Source: Halogeometricum sp. S3BR5-2
Lineage (GTDB): Archaea > Halobacteriota > Halobacteria > Halobacteriales > Haloferacaceae
Assembly (NCBI RefSeq): GCF_031624635.1
Contig: NZ_JAMQOQ010000002.1
Location: 62,001 to 126,000, forward strand
Direction: 5' to 3'
Length of the DNA: 64,000 bases
The notes beneath the pieces are model-generated. The model made no database searches, was not told where the DNA came from, and saw only the letters and a list, made by a program, of their open reading frames with translations. Position numbers and translations under genes: made by a program. Positions 48,289 to 56,675 of this stretch are shown here, in pieces. Positions within the stretch are counted from its first letter, which is position 1. Every line of letters starts with the position of its first letter.

Positions 48289-49428
48289 TCAGCGGGCGAG
48301 GCGGACCGCGGCGGCGGTCACGGCCACGAACCCGACGACGATGCCGGCGGCGAACGCCGCGCCGACGCGCCGGAGCGACCCGCGCGACCCCCCGGACGAC
48401 GGCGTCTCGCTCCGTCCGGGTTCCCGGCGCCCGTCGGACACGTCGCCTCCCGGTTCGACCGCGTCCCCCTCGCTTTCGAGTCCGCTCCGACCGGTCGGCG
48501 CCGACGTCCCGGCGGCCGAACCGGATTCGGGCGCCGGGTCGCTTCCGGGCGCCGCGGCCGTCTCCGCCTCGTCGCTCGCCGCCGCGGCGTCGTCCGTCTC
48601 GGCGGCGCGTAGGCGTTCGTGCTCCCGTTCGCGGATGACCGCGTTGACCGCCGCGCCGACGAGGAGGACGAAGCCGCCGAAGTACAGCCACGTCAGGACG
48701 AGGAGGATACCGCCGATGACGCCGTACGCCTCGTACTGGGAGGCGTTGGCGGCGTACACCTGAAAGCCGACTTCGAGGATGGCCCACCCGCCGGCGGCGA
48801 CGACGGCGCCCGGGAGCGCCTCGCGGACGGTCATCTCGACGTCCGGAAAGACGTAGTACATGGGGAGGAACGCGACGCTCAGGCCGAATAGGAGGAACAG
48901 CGGGTTCAGCACGTGCAGAAGCGGGAGCCGGAAGTACGCGAACGCGCTCCCGGCCAGCGTGAGGGCGGCCACCGAGAGGACGATGGCGAGGAACGCGACG
49001 AGTCCGTCGCGCAACTGCTTGACGATGTTGCCGTCGTTCTCCGTGTCGTACACCTCCGCGAAGGCGGTGTCCAGTCCTCTAAAGAGCTTCAACGCCCCCC
49101 ACAGGAGGACGAGCGTCCCCGTCACCGACAGTCCGACCTCGCCGCCGGCGTTGTCGATGGCCGCGTGAATCTCCGTCTGCGCGCCGGGCGTGAGGTACGA
49201 CTCCGTGAGGTCCGCGACGGTGGCGGCGAACATCTCGTTGCCGACGGTGCTGACGAGGAGGAGGACGAGCAGCAGGAGTGGAATGAGCGAGACGAACGCG
49301 TTGTACGCGAGGCTGCCGGCGAGGAACGTCAGATTCTGTTCGCGGACGCGCGACACGACCGTCCGGACCACCGCCGTCGTCTCCCCGCCCTCGAATCTCA
49401 TCACTCGCCCTACGGGTTCATCCACCAT
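48289..49428 (-). CDS. YihY/BrkB family membrane protein
   Basis: A 379-residue protein with six membrane helices and the family segment FLAGSLAYNAFVSLIPLLLLVLLL near the N-terminus, plus WGALKLFRGLDTAFAEVYDTE and GGILLVLTWLYFGGFVLLVGAAVNAV. A long disordered Ser/Ala/Pro tail (about residues 280-355) ends in a seventh hydrophobic segment. The function of the family is not settled; ATG 49401 is an alternative start. It is convergent with the beta-CASP gene. Confidence 0.88.
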   Translation of the reverse strand: MVDEPVGRVMRFEGGETTAVVRTVVSRVREQNLTFLAGSLAYNAFVSLIPLLLLVLLLVSTVGNEMFAATVADLTESYLTPGAQTEIHAAIDNAGGEVGLSVTGTLVLLWGALKLFRGLDTAFAEVYDTENDGNIVKQLRDGLVAFLAIVLSVAALTLAGSAFAYFRLPLLHVLNPLFLLFGLSVAFLPMYYVFPDVEMTVREALPGAVVAAGGWAILEVGFQVYAANASQYEAYGVIGGILLVLTWLYFGGFVLLVGAAVNAVIREREHERLRAAETDDAAAASDEAETAAAPGSDPAPESGSAAGTSAPTGRSGLESEGDAVEPGGDVSDGRREPGRSETPSSGGSRGSLRRVGAAFAAGIVVGFVAVTAAAVRLAR

Positions 49429-49554
49429 GGATGCGACGGCATCGAACGCCGGAATCGCCCGTTCTCGGCGGCGTAATGGTCATATTTAGTGATGGTCGTA
49501 GATGAAGTAAATTCGTCGCCGCGCGCCCGCGACGGACCGCCGACGGACGGCCGC

Positions 49555-50742
49555 TCAGTCGTCGTCGGCGCCCGCCGGGTCGAACTCGGAGATGGTCCGC
49601 TGGTCGTCGTCGGTGCGGAGCGGGTTGTCGCCGCGCGCGTCGGGGTCCAGCGGTTCGCCGGTGACCAACTCCGGCAGGACGATGCGGAAGAAGTGCACGC
49701 CGACGACGAGGAGCAGCGGTCCGAGGAACAGCCCGTACCAGCCGAACAGCGCGGGGCCGATGATGTAGGCGAACATCACGGTCCCGGTGTGGAGGTTGCG
49801 CCCGGAGACGTACGGGCGGAGCAGGAAGTCCGGGATGGTGTCGACGACGACGAGCGAGACGCCGCCGTACACCAGCGCGACCCACAGCGTCGCGGGGGCG
49901 GTCACGAGGGCTTCGACGGCCAGGAGTATCGTGACGGGGACGTAGACGATTTTCATCCCGACGACGGGGATGAGGCTGCCCGCGCCGGTCAGCGCGCCCA
50001 ACAGGGTCGGCGACGGGATGGACATCGAGGCGGGCGCGAACAGGTTGATGGCGTTGTAGGAGACGGCCGCGATGACGGCGATGGCGAACGCGTTGAGGAT
50101 GTTACCGAAGTAGATGGTCTTCAGGTCGCGGTCGACGGCGGTCATGTAGGCGTTGACGACGCCGCCCTCGCCCGAGAGGTTCTGGCGCGTCCACGAGGCG
50201 AGACGCCGGTCGTCGCGCAGCAGGTAGAACGCGAAGGCGAAGGCGATGAACAGTTGCAGCGCCGCGCCGAGGACGAACGACGCCGTCCCGGCCAGGCCCG
50301 TGAGAACGCCGCCGGCCGTCGCCGTGTTGGTCGAGTCGAGCAGACTGCTCGGGTCTTCCGTCAGCACCGAGAGGAGCTGTTCGGGGCTCCGAACCGGGCC
50401 GACCGAGTCGAGGTACGGTTCCACCATCGCGGCGATTCCCTGTTGGTTGCCCTCGACGAACGCGGCCAGTTCGCTGAACGCGACGACGACCGTGTATCCG
50501 ACGAGGAGAACGACCGGGAGCGAGAGGATGAGCAGCGCGACGGCGGCGCCGACGCTCGGTTGGCCGATTCGCCCCCGAATCCGACTATACACGGGCCGGG
50601 TCGCGTAGTACAGAAACAGCCCCAGCATGAACGTCCCGAGGTACGCCTCGGCGACGAACGCGAGGACCAGGAAGATGGCGAGTCCGAGCAGCCACCACAT
50701 GACCCGAGAGCGGTCGACCGTCGAAGTGAAACCGAACTGCAT
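49555..50742 (-). CDS. AI-2E (UPF0118/PerM) family transporter-like protein
   Basis: A 395-residue protein with eight membrane helices. The FAYIIGPALFGWYGLFLGPLLLV segment near the C-terminus and GAGSLIPVVGMKIVYVPV are typical of the AI-2E/PerM family, which in bacteria includes an autoinducer-2 exporter and Na+/H+ antiporter-like members. A soluble loop of about 70 residues after the third helix is normal for the family. ATG 50742 is nine codons inside a longer frame. The gene is divergent from the iron-type permease, about 129 bases away. Confidence 0.9.
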   Translation of the reverse strand: MQFGFTSTVDRSRVMWWLLGLAIFLVLAFVAEAYLGTFMLGLFLYYATRPVYSRIRGRIGQPSVGAAVALLILSLPVVLLVGYTVVVAFSELAAFVEGNQQGIAAMVEPYLDSVGPVRSPEQLLSVLTEDPSSLLDSTNTATAGGVLTGLAGTASFVLGAALQLFIAFAFAFYLLRDDRRLASWTRQNLSGEGGVVNAYMTAVDRDLKTIYFGNILNAFAIAVIAAVSYNAINLFAPASMSIPSPTLLGALTGAGSLIPVVGMKIVYVPVTILLAVEALVTAPATLWVALVYGGVSLVVVDTIPDFLLRPYVSGRNLHTGTVMFAYIIGPALFGWYGLFLGPLLLVVGVHFFRIVLPELVTGEPLDPDARGDNPLRTDDDQRTISEFDPAGADDD

Positions 50743-50848
50743 CGTCGTGGTGTAGGGAGACGGGAACAAAACCCCTTTCGCCGGCGCGACGTCCCGCCCG
50801 AGGAACGTTCCGGTAACGGTGACGATGTCGTAAGTGATTTATCCACCG

Positions 50849-50864
50849 TTTAGGTAAACCTAAA
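50849..50864. promoter_or_regulatory. DtxR/Idr-like operator before iron-type ABC permease
   Basis: The palindrome tttaggtaaacctaaa (arms of 7, centre of 2) lies 7 bases before the permease ATG and downstream of the likely TATA (atttatc, 50837-50843). This covers the initiation region. Its TTAGG-type halves match archaeal DtxR/Idr and bacterial DtxR iron-regulator sites in general form. Confidence 0.7.
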
Positions 50865-50870
50865 GCGAAG

Positions 50871-52013
50871 ATGTCCGGAGACGCGGGAACTGGTCGGTTC
50901 GCGGGCGGCGAGCGATTGCTCGGATGGGTCGACGCGACGCTCGTGTCGGTCTGTCTGACGAGCGTCGCCGTGGTGGCGCTCGGCGGACTGGTGCAGGTGA
51001 GCTTCGGTTCCTACTCCATGACGCTCGGAGAGGCCTGGCGGGCCGTTCTCGACACCGCAGTCCTGTTCGACCCCCACTGGATGCTCAACTTCCTGCTCGG
51101 CGAGAATTTGATGCGCGCGGTCACCGGCTTCCGAGGCGAACTGCCGGAACTCCCCACCGCGACGCTCATCGTCTGGAACATCCGCCTGCCGCGCGTGTTC
51201 GTCGCCGTCCTCGTCGGCGCGAACCTCGCCGTCTCGGGCGCCATCTTCCAGGCGGTAACGCGGAACGAACTCGCCAGCCCCTACATCCTCGGCGTGAGTT
51301 CCGGCGCCGGTCTCGCCATCCTCCTCACGCTGGTCGTCTTCTCCGGACTCGCGCCGTTCCTGCCGCTCATCGCCGCCTTCGGCGGCGCGCTCGCCTTCTT
51401 CCTCGTCTACGTCATCGCGTGGCAGAACGGCACCTCGCCGGTCAGACTCGTCCTCGCGGGCGTCATCGTCTCGACGGTGTTCCAGTCGCTGCAGACGGGG
51501 CTGTTCTTCTTCGCCGAGGACCTCGCCGTCGTCCAGAGTGCCATCGCGTGGACCACGGGGTCGCTGACGGGCGTCGACTGGGAGCAGGTCCGTCTGGCGC
51601 TGCCGTCGACGACGCTGGCCGTCGCGCTGGCGGTGCTCGGCGCGCGGCAGTTGAACGTGCTGCTCCTCGGCGAGCAGACGGCCCGGTCGCTCGGGATGTC
51701 CGTCGAGCGGACCCGGTTCATGCTCTCGGGCGTCGCCATCCTCGCGGCCAGCGCCGCCATCGCCGTCGCGGGCATCGTCGGCTTCGTCGGCCTCATCGTC
51801 CCGCACGTCGTCCGGAACCTCGTCGGCAGCGACTACAAGCGGCTGATAGTGGGGTGTCTGTTCGTCGGCCCCGCGCTGATGGTGGTGGCCGACGTGGGCG
51901 CCCGGCTCGCGTTGAACCCCGTGCAGATGCCCGTCGGCATCGTCACGGGCCTCATCGGCGGTCCCTACTTCCTCTATCTGATGCGGAAACAGCAGAACTT
52001 GGGTGATGTCTGA
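50871..52013 (+). CDS. Iron-type ABC permease (FecCD/BtuC family)
   Basis: A 380-residue permease with about ten helices. The conserved WNIRLPRVFVAVLVGANLAVSGAIFQAVTRNELASPYILGVSSGAG and the late GIVGFVGLIVPHVVRN and GLIGGPYFLYLM segments identify the FecCD/BtuC family, which moves ferric siderophores, haem or cobalamin. It is followed directly (TGAATG) by the ATPase gene, and 1 kb later by the binding protein. A DtxR-like palindrome overlaps its promoter. Ferric siderophore is the likely cargo. Confidence 0.93.
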   Translation: MSGDAGTGRFAGGERLLGWVDATLVSVCLTSVAVVALGGLVQVSFGSYSMTLGEAWRAVLDTAVLFDPHWMLNFLLGENLMRAVTGFRGELPELPTATLIVWNIRLPRVFVAVLVGANLAVSGAIFQAVTRNELASPYILGVSSGAGLAILLTLVVFSGLAPFLPLIAAFGGALAFFLVYVIAWQNGTSPVRLVLAGVIVSTVFQSLQTGLFFFAEDLAVVQSAIAWTTGSLTGVDWEQVRLALPSTTLAVALAVLGARQLNVLLLGEQTARSLGMSVERTRFMLSGVAILAASAAIAVAGIVGFVGLIVPHVVRNLVGSDYKRLIVGCLFVGPALMVVADVGARLALNPVQMPVGIVTGLIGGPYFLYLMRKQQNLGDV

Positions 52014-52862
52014 ATGGCCAAAAGCGAACACGAATACGAGCACACGAGCACGACGATGGACGGCGCACAGGGCGAAGAGCGGGACGGCGCGCTGGTCGGC
52101 GACGACCTCACGCTGTCGTACCCCACGAGCGAACGGCCGGTCGTCGAGTGCGACCGAATCGACGTTCCGCGCGGAGAGATAACCGCCCTCGTCGGACCGA
52201 ACGGGAGCGGGAAGAGCACGCTGTTGAAGTCGCTCGCAAAGCAGTTGACCCCCGACGCGGGGTCGGTGCTCCTCGACGGCAAGACCATCCAGGAGTACGA
52301 CGACAAGGAGTTCGCGCGCGAACTCGGTCTGCTCTCGCAGGAGAACGAGTCGCCGGGGTCGCTCACCGTCGAGGAACTGGTGTATCACGGGCGCTACCCG
52401 CACCGCGGCTTCTTCGAGCAGACCGGCGAGGAGGACCACGCGGCGGTCGAGCGCGCCATCGACCTCGCGGGCGTCGACCACCTGCGCGAGAAGACGCTCG
52501 GCAACCTCTCGGGCGGGCAGAAACAGCTCGCGTGGATCGCGATGGTGCTCGCGCAGGACACCGACGTGCTCCTCCTCGACGAGCCGACCACGTTTCTCGA
52601 CCTGCATCACCAACTGCGCGTGATGGAGACGATCAGACAGTTGAACGAACGACGCGACGTCACCGTCGCCGTCGTCCTCCACGACATCGCGCAGGCCGCG
52701 CGCTTCGCCGACTACCTCATCGCGCTGAAAGACGGCGAGGTGTACGACTGGGGTCCGCCGCGCGAAGTCGTCACCGAGGACCTCCTCGCGGACGTGTTCC
52801 GCGTCGAGGCGGCCGTCAACTACACGCCCGACCCCGAAATCGTCCCCAAACACTCCCTCTGA
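52014..52862 (+). CDS. Iron-type ABC transporter ATPase (FecE/FhuC family)
   Basis: A 282-residue ATPase of the iron/vitamin B12 importer family. Walker A is GPNGSGKST, the signature NLSGGQKQLAWIAM, Walker B VLLLDEPTTFLDL, and the H-loop VLHDIAQAARFADY. The N-terminal 25 residues are an acidic extension. It is the second gene of an operon with the permease; the ATG begins immediately after the permease stop. Confidence 0.94.
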   Translation: MAKSEHEYEHTSTTMDGAQGEERDGALVGDDLTLSYPTSERPVVECDRIDVPRGEITALVGPNGSGKSTLLKSLAKQLTPDAGSVLLDGKTIQEYDDKEFARELGLLSQENESPGSLTVEELVYHGRYPHRGFFEQTGEEDHAAVERAIDLAGVDHLREKTLGNLSGGQKQLAWIAMVLAQDTDVLLLDEPTTFLDLHHQLRVMETIRQLNERRDVTVAVVLHDIAQAARFADYLIALKDGEVYDWGPPREVVTEDLLADVFRVEAAVNYTPDPEIVPKHSL

Positions 52863-52889
52863 GCGCGGAACTTCGAAACACCTTTGAAC

Positions 52890-52907
52890 TTTTAGGCTAG
52901 CCTAAAA
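52890..52907. promoter_or_regulatory. DtxR/Idr-like operator before iron-type binding protein
   Basis: A perfect 18-base palindrome, ttttaggctagcctaaaa, ends 3 bases before the binding-protein ATG, where RNA polymerase would initiate. It is closely related to the tttaggtaaacctaaa site before the permease, and the TTAGG halves resemble DtxR-family iron boxes. Confidence 0.78.
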
Positions 52908-52910
52908 ACA

Positions 52911-54131
52911 ATGACAACAGACGGTTCGCGGTCCCGCACCCGACGGGACGTGTTGAAGGCGAGCGGCGTACTGGCGGCGACGGGATTGTTGGCGGGCTGT
53001 TCCGGCGGCTCCAGCGAGGGAACGACCGGTGCGGGCGCGACTGAGTCGGCGACCGGAACCGAAGCGGCCGCCGCGTCGGCGACCGAGTCCGCGTCGGAGA
53101 CCGAGGAGGGAACGGAGGAAGCGGCGTCCGGCGAGTCCTACTCCGTGTCGATGCCACCCGTCGGCACCGTCGAGTTCGACGGCGTCCCCGAAACGTGGGT
53201 CGCCAACAACGGCAGTTGGGCCGACATGGGCGTCGCACTCGGACAGGACCCCCCGAAGGGGGTCTGGCTTCCCTCCCGCTACCACACCCACTACTACGAC
53301 GGCATCCCGGACGTCTCCGTCGACAAGAGCGGGATGACGGCCCTCTACTCCGACGGCGTGAGCAAGGAGGTGTTCTACGAACTCGGCGGCGACGTGCACG
53401 TCATCGACCCCAACTTCCTATTGAACCGGTTCAAGGGGTGGGAGCAGGCCGACGTCGACGAGATATCGAATCAGGTCGCCCCGTTCTTCGGCAACAGCAT
53501 CTTCTCGACGGGCTACGGGTGGCACGAGAGCTACCCGTACCTCTCGCTGTACGAGGCGTTCGAGAAGCTCTCGCAGGTGTTCCGAGAGCGGGAGCGCTAC
53601 GAGGCGTTCGCGTCGCTGCACGAGCAGTTCCAGTCGAACGTCTCGAACGTCGTTCCCTCCTCGGAGTCCGAACGGCCCGCCGTCGCAATCCTCTGGCCCC
53701 AACCGGTCGACAACCCCGAGACGTTCTCGCCGTACCTCATCGGCGAGGGGACGAGCTTCAAGCAGTGGCGCGACCTGCAGGTCCGCGACGCCCTCGCGGA
53801 GACGGACGTGAAGGACTTCCACGAGTCCCGCGGCGAGATAGATTACGAGACGCTCCTCGAAGTCGACCCCGACGTCCTCCTGTTGCGCGGCAACGAGAGC
53901 AAGACCGCCGAGGAGTTCCAGAACACGGTCGTCGAATACATGAAGAATCAGAGCGTCGCGAGCCAACTCAGCGCCGTGCAGAGCGGCGACGTCTACCGCG
54001 GCGGTCCGCTGTACCAGGGTCCGATCACGAACCTCGTCGTCACCGAACGCGCGGCGAAGGACCTGTACGGCGCCGAAGGACAGTTGTTCGACCGCCAGCG
54101 CGTCTCCGACATCGTCAACGGCGATTTCTGA
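52911..54131 (+). CDS. Iron-type ABC substrate-binding lipoprotein
   Basis: A 406-residue binding protein of the FecB/FhuD type. A Tat motif (TRRDVLKASGVLAATGLLAGC) with lipobox Cys 26 anchors it outside the cell. A Ser/Glu-rich linker precedes the two-lobed fold, which has RYHTHYYDGIPDVSVDKSG, VIDPNFLLNRFKGW and VLLLRGNESK-type segments. It probably captures a ferric chelate and delivers it to the permease and ATPase encoded just upstream. Its own promoter carries an 18-base DtxR-like palindrome. Confidence 0.92.
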   Translation: MTTDGSRSRTRRDVLKASGVLAATGLLAGCSGGSSEGTTGAGATESATGTEAAAASATESASETEEGTEEAASGESYSVSMPPVGTVEFDGVPETWVANNGSWADMGVALGQDPPKGVWLPSRYHTHYYDGIPDVSVDKSGMTALYSDGVSKEVFYELGGDVHVIDPNFLLNRFKGWEQADVDEISNQVAPFFGNSIFSTGYGWHESYPYLSLYEAFEKLSQVFRERERYEAFASLHEQFQSNVSNVVPSSESERPAVAILWPQPVDNPETFSPYLIGEGTSFKQWRDLQVRDALAETDVKDFHESRGEIDYETLLEVDPDVLLLRGNESKTAEEFQNTVVEYMKNQSVASQLSAVQSGDVYRGGPLYQGPITNLVVTERAAKDLYGAEGQLFDRQRVSDIVNGDF

Positions 54132-54362
54132 GCGCGCGGCCCACCGGCCCAGCGCTCCCGGGTCGGCGCGCTCCGCGGTCGAAGTTTTCTTTCAGAAGGA
54201 ACGGGGGAGGTCTCCGGTATCCTACGTCGCAGACCGCCCGCTCCGTCCGAAGATGCGCTCCGCCGGCGTAAGAGGCTGTCGAACGGCGGCGGTCGAGGTT
54301 CGACGGTCGAACGGCCGACCGGCCGACCGGCGCGCGCCCCGACGACGCGGCCGACCGACGCC

Positions 54363-55529
54363 TCAGTCGTCGCCGCGCGTGAGTCGCAGGAACGCCCGCG
54401 TCGGCACGCGCGTCTCGACGCGACTCGGCGGCCGACCCGCCCCGTGCGCGCCCTCGACGGGGACGCGTTCGACGATGCCGGCCTCCGCGAACTCGTAGAG
54501 GTACCGGGTGATGGTGCTCTCCGAGAGCGACGCCGAGGACGCGACGGCCGCGGCGGCGCGGCCGACGGAGGCGCGGTCCTCGGGCGGGAGCCGAACGAGG
54601 TGTCTGAGGACGGCTCGCCGGTTCGCGGAGAGCGCCAACACGCGGCCGAGCGAGACGCACGGTCGCGGGACCGACGCCATCCCGGTGTCGAAGTGCTCGT
54701 CTCCTATCACGTCCGCGTCTGCTTCGAGCGCGGCGTCCACAGCGCCGAGGAGGGCCGCGAGGGCGTCGTGCGCGTCGCCCTCGGCCCACGCCGCGAGGCG
54801 GCGGACCTGCTGGTGCGTCGTCGCGTCCCGCGTCACTCCCGTCGACAGACGGGCGGTCAGGACGTCGGTCAGTTCCGCCTGGTGGTAGGGTTCCACCCTG
54901 ACCTCGTTCGTCGGCCGTGGGTCGGGAAGCACGTCCTCGGGCGCCCCGCGGCCGACGGCGACCCACGAGGTGCGGTGCCCGAGGCTGGCGAGTTCGCCGG
55001 TGAACGACGCCAGTCGGTCCGTCCCGTCCTCGTCGACGTGGTCGAGGGCGACGACGAGGACGCGGCCGCCGCGGAGGTGGCCGTCGACGCGGCTCCGCAG
55101 GTCCGCGGTGGAGAGCCCCCGCCGCGGGACGGACTCGCTCGTCGTCGCGTCGAGGACGGCGTGGTAGAACTCGGACTCGCTCGTCGCCTCGCGGAGGTCG
55201 ACGTACGCGAACGAGCGCTTCTCTGCGCTCCCCCCGCGCGTCGTCGTCACGATGGAGTCCTCCGGCGAGGAGAGCAGTCGGGCGAGGTGGGCGAACAGCG
55301 CCGTCACGACGGCCGACTTCCCCGACCCCGCCGGCCCGCGGACGTAGACGTTCTCCGGGACGCGGTGGTCGAACACCGGTTCCAACCGGTCGAGAAGCCG
55401 TTCGACGGTCGGACCGCGACCGGTCGGCTCCGGGGGGTGCCAGACCGGACTCAGCGACGCCTCTTCGAGCAGCAACTGCCGCCTGTCGCGGCGACGCTTT
55501 CGTTGAAGGATCCGTTCTTCGAGGTTCAT
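54363..55529 (-). CDS. Cdc6/Orc1-like AAA protein with degenerate ATPase motifs
   Basis: A 388-residue protein with the layout of archaeal Orc1/Cdc6: an N-terminal basic LQRKRRRDRRQLLLEEASLSPVW extension, a Walker A GPAGSGKSAVV at about residue 65, and a C-terminal winged-helix-like region (SESTITRYLYEFAEAGIVERVPV). Several ATPase motifs deviate: the Walker B position reads VVALDHVDEDG with His in place of the catalytic Glu, and the sensor-2 motif GDAR appears as GDAH. It may bind but not hydrolyse ATP. No origin-recognition repeats were seen nearby. A role in replication is not certain. Confidence 0.78.
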   Translation of the reverse strand: MNLEERILQRKRRRDRRQLLLEEASLSPVWHPPEPTGRGPTVERLLDRLEPVFDHRVPENVYVRGPAGSGKSAVVTALFAHLARLLSSPEDSIVTTTRGGSAEKRSFAYVDLREATSESEFYHAVLDATTSESVPRRGLSTADLRSRVDGHLRGGRVLVVALDHVDEDGTDRLASFTGELASLGHRTSWVAVGRGAPEDVLPDPRPTNEVRVEPYHQAELTDVLTARLSTGVTRDATTHQQVRRLAAWAEGDAHDALAALLGAVDAALEADADVIGDEHFDTGMASVPRPCVSLGRVLALSANRRAVLRHLVRLPPEDRASVGRAAAAVASSASLSESTITRYLYEFAEAGIVERVPVEGAHGAGRPPSRVETRVPTRAFLRLTRGDD

Positions 55530-55602
55530 CCGAAGTGCCGCCCGAATCGGGCGAGGGAGGGGGCGTTGGCGTTCGACGGAGCGGGTTCCGCTCGCGGGCG
55601 GT

Positions 55603-56673
55603 TCAGAGGCCGAGGTAGGCCGAACTGGGGAGGAGGCCGATCAGGTAGAGCACGCCGATGAACACCGTCATGAGCGTGATAGCCATCGCCGGCGGGTCGA
55701 CGTGGGTCCCCGAGTGCGCGTAGAAGACCCGCTGGGTCACCTCGCCCAGGAGGCCGCTGAGCGCGCCGAAGACGCCGCCGACGAGCAGCGCGACGAGCGG
55801 GCTGCTGACCGCGGCGGCCCCGATGGCGGCGCCGCTGGAGCCCAGGAGCGTGATGTGGTGCGTGACGGGAATCTTCTCGACGCCGAGGTTGAGGAACAGC
55901 AGCGACGCCGCGGAGATGCCGTAACCGAGGAAGAAGCTGCCCGTCTCCAGCCAGATGAAGGCGCCGAGTATCCCGCCGACGAGTCCGATGACGGTGACGC
56001 CCGACCACTTGTACTGGTGGGGGAGCCACGGTTCGGTCGCCGGTCGGACCCGCTCGAAGTCGCCGTCGGTCGTCGTTCGCTCCTCGCCGCGCTCGAAGGG
56101 CGTCATGTCGAGGTAGCCGTCCCCGGCCGGTTTGCCGATCAGCGGGTAGCCGAAGGCGACGCGGACGAGCACCGCCGAGAGGAACACCGTCAGCGCGATG
56201 GTGTCGAGGGGGAGACCGAGTCCGGCCGCCACCTGGTTGACGACGGCCCCGAGGACGCCGAAGGCGGCGCCGACGGCGAGGATGTCGGGCTTCGTCCCGA
56301 AGGCGTAGGCGATCTCCTTGCCGAAGTGGTAGCCCTCCTTGGGCCCCATCTCGGGGTACTTCTTGCCCGCGTAGGCCGAGGCGGCGACGCCGCCCGCGAA
56401 CGCGATGTGCGGACCGACGACCGGGCCGAACCCGACGACGCCCGTGACACCGGTCGCTATCTCGCCGGCCGGAATCCCGCCGACGCCGGCGATGTTCCCT
56501 TCGAGTATCGCCAGCCCCTCTCCGAGGAGGACGACGAACCCCGTGAAGATGAACGAGGGAAGCGCCCCGAGGGCGGCCCCGAACGCGCCGCCGGCGAGGG
56601 CCGTGACGAGCAGGATGAGAAACGCTTCGGTCCCCATCCCGATGAGCGGAATCTGCAGCGCGAGTCCGCTCAT
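55603..56673 (-). CDS. Membrane protein partner of glycerol kinase
   Basis: A 356-residue protein with nine to ten membrane helices, starting 2 bases after the glpK stop, so the genes are co-transcribed. Glycine-rich helices GLALQIPLIGMGTEAFLILLVTALAGG and the cytoplasmic FERGEERTTTDGDFERVRP loop are visible. It does not resemble GlpF aquaporins (no NPA motifs). The position directly after glpK suggests it takes part in glycerol uptake or handling; I recall a membrane protein next to glpK in other haloarchaea. This is inference. Confidence 0.75.
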   Translation of the reverse strand: MSGLALQIPLIGMGTEAFLILLVTALAGGAFGAALGALPSFIFTGFVVLLGEGLAILEGNIAGVGGIPAGEIATGVTGVVGFGPVVGPHIAFAGGVAASAYAGKKYPEMGPKEGYHFGKEIAYAFGTKPDILAVGAAFGVLGAVVNQVAAGLGLPLDTIALTVFLSAVLVRVAFGYPLIGKPAGDGYLDMTPFERGEERTTTDGDFERVRPATEPWLPHQYKWSGVTVIGLVGGILGAFIWLETGSFFLGYGISAASLLFLNLGVEKIPVTHHITLLGSSGAAIGAAAVSSPLVALLVGGVFGALSGLLGEVTQRVFYAHSGTHVDPPAMAITLMTVFIGVLYLIGLLPSSAYLGL

Positions 56674-56675
56674 CG

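Noticed and set aside
50850-52853. A 667-codon minus-strand frame over the iron importer genes
   Set aside because: The opposite strand carries permease and ATPase motifs in full; the minus-strand frame is a Gly/Asp/Arg-rich complement artefact of high G+C.
54363-55529. Assignment of a replication origin next to the Cdc6-like gene
   Set aside because: No origin-recognition repeats or AT-rich unwinding element were seen on either side, and the protein has degenerate ATPase motifs.
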